Positions 15,544-19,706 of a stretch of 19,706 nucleotides of DNA are shown one piece after another. The stretch is from positions 1-19,706 of the forward strand of contig CABQIM010000029.1 in the NCBI GenBank assembly GCA_902464375.1. Reading direction: 5' to 3'. This DNA comes from an uncultured bacterium. GTDB taxonomy: Bacteria; Cyanobacteriota; Vampirovibrionia; Gastranaerophilales; Gastranaerophilaceae. The notes below the pieces were generated by a model. It did not search any database and had not been told where the DNA came from. It worked only from the letters and a program-made list of their open reading frames with translations. Position 1 is the first letter of the stretch; every line of letters starts with the position of its first letter. A program made the position numbers and the translations under genes.

Positions 15544-16387
15544 CTGCAACCACATATTTTCTGTCGAAATATAGGAAAATCAACACTACAAAATACACAG
15601 AAAAATAGAACAAAACAATACTCATTATAATATAAGCAATAGGATTTATTACCGCAAATGTATTAATAAACAATAGCGCAAAGCCTATAAGCCACAATGT
15701 TATAAATAATCTTACCGTTGTAAAGAAATCTTTAAACAATTTCACAAGCGAACGCCACAATGCAAGCAATGGATTAGGCGTACAACATACAATTTCCGGA
15801 ATCCATAACATCAAAAGATACATTATAACAGACGTAACAGACATAAATAGTAAACTCCATTTACCAAAAAATATAATCTGTTCAATAGACAATTTATCAA
15901 TAAACGCAGGCATACCTTGATTAGACGCCAATTCTGTATTTATTGTTAATTCTTGCAAGTGTTGCATTGACTCAGCATCTAATCCGCCAATAATATTAAC
16001 ACCAAGAATATACACAAGAGGAGTTGCAATAGCCTGAATAAACAAAAATATTACATATACCCCAACAAAGGACAAGAAAAATTTTCCAACCCCCTCAGGG
16101 AAAATTTTAAATAAATTCATTGTTGCCTTGGCCCTATCAGTATCAAGAACAAAAACCTTCTTTGAAAGTTTTACTGCACCTTCAACCATATAAAACCAAC
16201 CTGCACAAAACACTCCAAACATAAACAACACAGTAATTGATGCAATCAAAAATTTTGGAGTTGAATCAATATTATACTTAGAATAAAGAGAATACAAATC
16301 CAATATTTTTATAAATACAATTAAAGGCACAGCCAAAATTATATTATAATTTGTAATTTTAATAGCTTCTTTAAACAACTCACGCAT
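15536..16387 (-). CDS. Six-helix integral membrane protein of unknown function
   Basis: A 283-residue hydrophobic protein with about six membrane helices (near 14-31, 47-69, 103-131, 170-196, 224-246 and 250-274). Loops between helices 2 and 3 (KKVFVLDTDRAKA) and between 3 and 4 (about 132-168) are polar. I recognise no transporter signature, catalytic motif or named family; the layout is reminiscent of other small bacterial membrane proteins of unknown role. GAGGG about 13 bases before the ATG is the likely ribosome binding site. It overlaps miaA by 8 bp and starts 37 bp after the acyl-CoA-dehydratase-related gene, so it belongs to the same operon, but the neighbours give no clear clue to its role. 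Confidence 0.85.
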   Translation of the reverse strand: MRELFKEAIKITNYNIILAVPLIVFIKILDLYSLYSKYNIDSTPKFLIASITVLFMFGVFCAGWFYMVEGAVKLSKKVFVLDTDRAKATMNLFKIFPEGVGKFFLSFVGVYVIFLFIQAIATPLVYILGVNIIGGLDAESMQHLQELTINTELASNQGMPAFIDKLSIEQIIFFGKWSLLFMSVTSVIMYLLMLWIPEIVCCTPNPLLALWRSLVKLFKDFFTTVRLFITLWLIGFALLFINTFAVINPIAYIIMSIVLFYFSVYFVVLIFLYFDRKYVVADE

Positions 16388-16424
16388 AATATTTAATTTT
16401 CCCTCAAATGTTACAACTAATATT

Positions 16425-17573
16425 TTATTCAGTTACTTCAACCGGATTTTCTTCTTTTTGAGATTTTGCAAGTTTACGTTTTCTTCTTCTCATCAAATCA
16501 ACAAACGCTTCTAATCTTGTCAGATAACCAGCTTTACCAGTTTGTTCATCCATAATTAATGGCAAAATAGGAATATCGCAATTTTCTCTCATCGCAGGAA
16601 AAATGTTTTGTGACATAATTTCCGGCATACAAGTAAACGGACTTATATGAATAATACCATCAATTCCTCGTTCATCGGCATAAGCAACATCCGAAACACA
16701 TTCCAAAGAGTCTCCACCGATATCTCGCATCAAATAAGGTTTTGCAAGCCTATAAGCTCGTTGCAAGTGAGTTTCTCCTTCTCTAAAAGCCTTTGGAATA
16801 ATTGCATCTTTAATAAAACTGCTAACCGTCAAGCTTCTTCTTACCTGAACTCCCATTTTCCCAAGTTCTTTTGTTATATTTTGATTTGAAAATGCATCAC
16901 AAACAAGATAGATTTCACCAGTCAAATCAACTTTCAAAACCTCTTTTTTAGGATCAATTTGAACTTTCTTCATTTCATCAAACGCAAGTTTTTTGGCACG
17001 TTTCAAATCTCTTGAATGCTCAACATCTTTAACATATTGTAAGGCTTTTGCATAATGCTTATCAGCATCACCCTGATTGATTTCGCGAGCTCTGTAATAC
17101 GCCAAATTTTCTTCCAAATCATCAAGCAAGAACATTTTTCTGATTGCAATATTGATAGCTCTTGCGAACAAAATTGGGTCGTTTTTCCCGCTTATGTCTT
17201 TTAATACATTATACATACCTTTAATCCCGTCATATAGAGATAATTCAATATATCTTGCATGATACCCCATGTCCAGAAGAGCGTTTTCAATACTATTTCC
17301 GTACTGACCTAAACGGCAACACCCTGGAGATGTAATCATTGCAACGTAATCTGCACCTCCTTCAATTGCCTCAATAAAGTTACCTAAAATCAATTTGTAA
17401 GGCAAACAAATAGCCTCAGGAGAATGTTTGGTACCCAAAGACAATGTTTTTTTACTTGTATAAGGCGGAATAAAAGGTTCAACACCAATCTTTTTAAGGG
17501 CTGCAGCCCATGCTATACATACTGTTCCCATATGGGGAAATGCTACTTTAACTTTTTTATCTTCTTTACTCAT
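16425..17573 (-). CDS. Acyl-CoA dehydratase activase-related Fe-S protein (COG3581-like)
   Basis: The 382-residue protein matches the family annotated as '2-hydroxyacyl-CoA dehydratase / CoA activase-related' (COG3581 type, related to the dehydratase D component). Signatures are VAFPHMG (10-16), PPYTSKKTLSLG (36-47), SPEAICLPYK (51-60), TSPGCCRLGQYG (81-92), SPFTCMPE (311-318) and DEQTGKAGYLTRLEAF (342-357). Cysteines C56, C85, C86 and C315 are placed to bind an Fe-S cluster. Family members normally occur next to a COG3580 partner and a BadF-type activator ATPase, or fused to them. Neither is in the window. The exact reaction of this family is not established. The C-terminal ~20 residues are a charged extension. 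The gene starts 16 bp after the gcvPB stop, with only a weak AAGAGA ribosome binding site. Confidence 0.85.
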   Translation of the reverse strand: MSKEDKKVKVAFPHMGTVCIAWAAALKKIGVEPFIPPYTSKKTLSLGTKHSPEAICLPYKLILGNFIEAIEGGADYVAMITSPGCCRLGQYGNSIENALLDMGYHARYIELSLYDGIKGMYNVLKDISGKNDPILFARAINIAIRKMFLLDDLEENLAYYRAREINQGDADKHYAKALQYVKDVEHSRDLKRAKKLAFDEMKKVQIDPKKEVLKVDLTGEIYLVCDAFSNQNITKELGKMGVQVRRSLTVSSFIKDAIIPKAFREGETHLQRAYRLAKPYLMRDIGGDSLECVSDVAYADERGIDGIIHISPFTCMPEIMSQNIFPAMRENCDIPILPLIMDEQTGKAGYLTRLEAFVDLMRRRKRKLAKSQKEENPVEVTE

Positions 17574-17589
17574 TTTATTTTCTCTTATA

Positions 17590-19017
17590 TTATTTTTGTG
17601 TAAATTTTAAATCTGGATGACGTGCCGCAAGAGTTTCATCCAAACGTTTTACTGGAGTTGAATGTGGGGCTGAAATAACTTTTTCAGGATTTGTTTTAGC
17701 CTCCTCTGCAATTTTTAACATAGCATTAACAAATTCATCCAAGACTTCTTTATTTTCTGATTCCGTCGGTTCAATCATTATTGCCTCATGAACAATCAAT
17801 GGGAAATAAACCGTTGGTGGATGGGTATTTTCATCCATTAACGCTTTTGCAATATTCAAAGTTGAAACTCCATTTTCATGCTTTTGTTTTTCACCTGAAA
17901 GAACAAACTCATGCATACAAGGCTCATCATAAGGTAACAAATAAGAACCCTTCAACTTTTCTTTTAAATAATTAGCATTTAATACAGCATTTTCACTAGC
18001 TTCTTTCAAATTGTCACCCATCATCAAGATGTAAGCATAAGCTCTTACAAGTACTCCGAAATTGCCGTAAAAACCTTTTACGCTTCCAATTGAATGTTCC
18101 AAATTGTAATTTCTATAATATTTTTCCCCATCAAAAGCAACAGTCGGAACAGGCAAATATTCTTTTAATTTTTCTACTACACAAACAGGGCCAGCACCTG
18201 GGCCACCGCCACCATGCGGAGTTGAAAATGTTTTGTGTAAATTTAAATGCACAACATCAAATCCCATAAGTTTTGGATTTGTATATCCCATAATTGCATT
18301 GAAATTAGCTCCATCATAATATAATAGTGAACCATTTTCGTGCATCAATTTTGAGATTTCAAGAACATTTTCCTCATAAATTCCAAGAGTATTTGGGTTA
18401 GTCATCATAATCCCGGCTACATCGCTATCCAAAAGGTCCTTCAATGCATCAATATCAACCTGCCCTTTTTCATTTGATTTAACAGGCACAACATCAAAAC
18501 CACAAAGATGGGCACTTGCAGGGTTAGTACCGTGTGCAGAATCTGGAATTATAACCTTTTTTCTTTTTTCGCCTTTTACTTCAAAATATTTCTTTATGAC
18601 CATCATGCCTGTTAATTCACCATGAGCACCTGCTGACGGTTGTAATGTTACGGCATCCATTCCTGTAATTTTTTTCAACGCCTCTTGCAATTTAAACATA
18701 AGTTCTAGAGCGCCTTGACAATCATTATCATCAGAAAGAGGGTGAAGATTAACAAAATTTTCCAATCCTGCAAGAAATTCGTTTACTTTCGGATTATATT
18801 TCATAGTACATGAGCCTAACGGATAAAAACCTTTCTCAATACAGAAATTCTTATCAGAAAGCTCTTTGTAATGACGCATAGCATCAAGTTCACTAACATT
18901 TGGTAAACCAATATTCCCATTACGCACAAACTTTTTATCTAAAAAGCTTAAATCTTCTTCTTTGTCTGTCAGAGCAATTCCGACAACCCCATTACTTTTC
19001 TCAAATATTGTTTTCAC
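17590..19017 (-). CDS. gcvPB: Glycine dehydrogenase (decarboxylating) subunit 2
   Basis: GcvPB is the PLP-binding half of the split P-protein. With GcvPA it decarboxylates glycine and passes the aminomethyl group to the lipoyl arm of GcvH in the glycine cleavage system. The 475 residues follow B. subtilis GcvPB closely: MRHY (47-50), GFYPLGSCTMKYNPK (63-77), TLQPSAGAHGE (124-134), PDSAHGTNPAS (158-168), the PLP lysine K262 in NLHKTF, the GGGGPG loop, VLNANYLK, and RLDETLAAR near the end. Translation starts with GTG, which overlaps the stop of the sigma factor gene by one base (TAGTG); AGGGGA lies upstream at normal spacing. gcvPA, gcvH and gcvT are not in the window, although these genes are usually adjacent. 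Confidence 0.97.
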   Translation of the reverse strand: MKTIFEKSNGVVGIALTDKEEDLSFLDKKFVRNGNIGLPNVSELDAMRHYKELSDKNFCIEKGFYPLGSCTMKYNPKVNEFLAGLENFVNLHPLSDDNDCQGALELMFKLQEALKKITGMDAVTLQPSAGAHGELTGMMVIKKYFEVKGEKRKKVIIPDSAHGTNPASAHLCGFDVVPVKSNEKGQVDIDALKDLLDSDVAGIMMTNPNTLGIYEENVLEISKLMHENGSLLYYDGANFNAIMGYTNPKLMGFDVVHLNLHKTFSTPHGGGGPGAGPVCVVEKLKEYLPVPTVAFDGEKYYRNYNLEHSIGSVKGFYGNFGVLVRAYAYILMMGDNLKEASENAVLNANYLKEKLKGSYLLPYDEPCMHEFVLSGEKQKHENGVSTLNIAKALMDENTHPPTVYFPLIVHEAIMIEPTESENKEVLDEFVNAMLKIAEEAKTNPEKVISAPHSTPVKRLDETLAARHPDLKFTQK

Positions 19018-19634
19018 TATAAAATCCCCTGTTTTTTTAAATCCCTTTTAATTTTATCTAATCCTGACTGAATAATACGAGAAATTCTAGATTGAGAAAT
19101 ATTGAATTCCTCTGCAATTTCTCTCAATTTTTTCTCTTTAAAGAATTTATATTCAATAAGTTCTCTTTCCCTTGCAGGAAGCTTTTTCATAGATTCAATT
19201 ATTTCGGCTTTTAATTCAACAAGTTCAATAGATTCTTCCGGCGTTTTATCCTCTGCTTTAATCTGAACAGGCACTTCTGCATCCTGCATTTCGTCAATAG
19301 AAAGAATTGTTTTGTAAACTTCTTCTCTCAAGTTGCCATTCTCTTCTGAACTCTGCTGACGTCTGTTTTTAAGTGTATACCACTTATAACGACGTCTAAC
19401 TTCGTTACGAATTGCCCATTTTATAGCAGTTGATAAATATGTATTGTTATAATTTTCTGGAGAATGATTTTTAAATAAAATGTATAAAGTATGATTTCCA
19501 ATATTTATAAGTTCAGGTAAATCAATCAAATGCGAAGATGAAAATTTTTGGTATTCCACCTTTGCAATAGTTTCTATTAAATCTTTATAATCCCTTAGAT
19601 TTATCTTTTGTTGAACGTTTTGTTTTGCTGTCAT
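19017..19634 (-). CDS. RNA polymerase sigma factor, FliA/SigB-type (group 3)
   Basis: A 205-residue alternative sigma factor. Region 2 spans about residues 17-85, with the -10-recognition part near LSTAIKWAIRNEVRRRYKW (67-85). An acidic linker (about 95-140) takes the place of a clear region 3. Region 4 (about 145-200) has LPARERELIEYKF and the helix-turn-helix REIAEEFNISQSRISRII (171-188), which binds the -35 element. The SQSRISRI wording is typical of the FliA/SigB/SigF branch. It heads the minus-strand operon and overlaps gcvPB by one base. The start codon has only a distant AGGA (about 14 bases), so initiation may be weak. Its regulon is unknown; no anti-sigma factor gene is seen downstream. 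The 72 bases beyond its start, to the window end, hold AT-rich DNA with a possible TATTAT -10 (19675-19680, minus strand). Confidence 0.9.
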   Translation of the reverse strand: MTAKQNVQQKINLRDYKDLIETIAKVEYQKFSSSHLIDLPELINIGNHTLYILFKNHSPENYNNTYLSTAIKWAIRNEVRRRYKWYTLKNRRQQSSEENGNLREEVYKTILSIDEMQDAEVPVQIKAEDKTPEESIELVELKAEIIESMKKLPARERELIEYKFFKEKKLREIAEEFNISQSRISRIIQSGLDKIKRDLKKQGIL

Positions 19635-19706
19635 GACTATAACATTTTCCTATTAAAAACATTTCCCTGTAAACATAATAGCAAAAAAAAATATAGAATA
19701 CTAGAC

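Noticed and set aside
1..19706. tRNA, rRNA, CRISPR array, transposase or integrase
   Set aside because: None could be recognised on either strand; every long open frame not listed is a shadow of a gene in another frame.

Overview
This is a low-GC (roughly one third GC by eye), gene-dense chromosomal segment with 16 protein genes, no recognisable tRNA, rRNA or CRISPR, and no insertion sequence. The gene content suggests an uncultured, probably anaerobic bacterium with an outer membrane, because it has an AsmA/TamB-like giant protein together with a two-subunit-type glycine dehydrogenase and a 2-hydroxyacyl-CoA dehydratase-type Fe-S protein. A full-length three-domain NifU, the very AT-rich codon use and the style of the lineage-specific proteins make me favour a gut Gastranaerophilales/'Melainabacteria' (Vampirovibrionia, the non-photosynthetic sister group of Cyanobacteria). 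That assignment is inference, not proof.

Left part (1-7.6 kb): mostly single genes on alternating strands. A protein-kinase-fold protein of unknown role is followed convergently by a glutathione-synthetase-family ATP-grasp enzyme with altered active-site loops. Next is a free-standing unit encoding an Ala/Lys/Glu-rich helical protein with a hydrophobic glycine-zipper segment at each end, closed by a strong bidirectional terminator. Then come a UPF0173 metallo-hydrolase, divergently ribD (riboflavin synthesis), convergently dnaX (DNA polymerase III tau/gamma), and divergently an S66 LD-carboxypeptidase (peptidoglycan recycling). The two divergent intergenic regions are very short (about 40-60 bp) and seem to hold overlapping -10 elements. 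ribD and dnaX look leaderless.

Middle part (7.7-11.1 kb): a nifU-nifS Fe-S cluster assembly operon ends in a large hairpin. The only long gene-free stretch follows (about 380 bp); it holds a GC-rich palindromic element resembling dispersed repeats plus several small dyads. After it lies an exported protein built of three tandem repeats of about 48 residues.

Right part (11.2-19.7 kb): a minus-strand block read from right to left: a FliA/SigB-type sigma factor, gcvPB, an acyl-CoA-dehydratase-activase-related Fe-S protein, a six-helix membrane protein, miaA (tRNA A37 prenylation) and a 1145-residue AsmA-like protein. Spacings of -8 to +37 bp from sigma to miaA indicate one transcript. The AsmA gene has its own candidate extended -10 promoter.

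No complete novel system such as a defence island or biosynthetic cluster is visible. The most interesting items are the kinase-like protein at the left edge, the glutathione synthetase with both active-site lids changed, the coupling of a sigma factor to gcvPB, the leaderless/overlapping divergent promoters, and the lineage-style repeat and glycine-zipper proteins.
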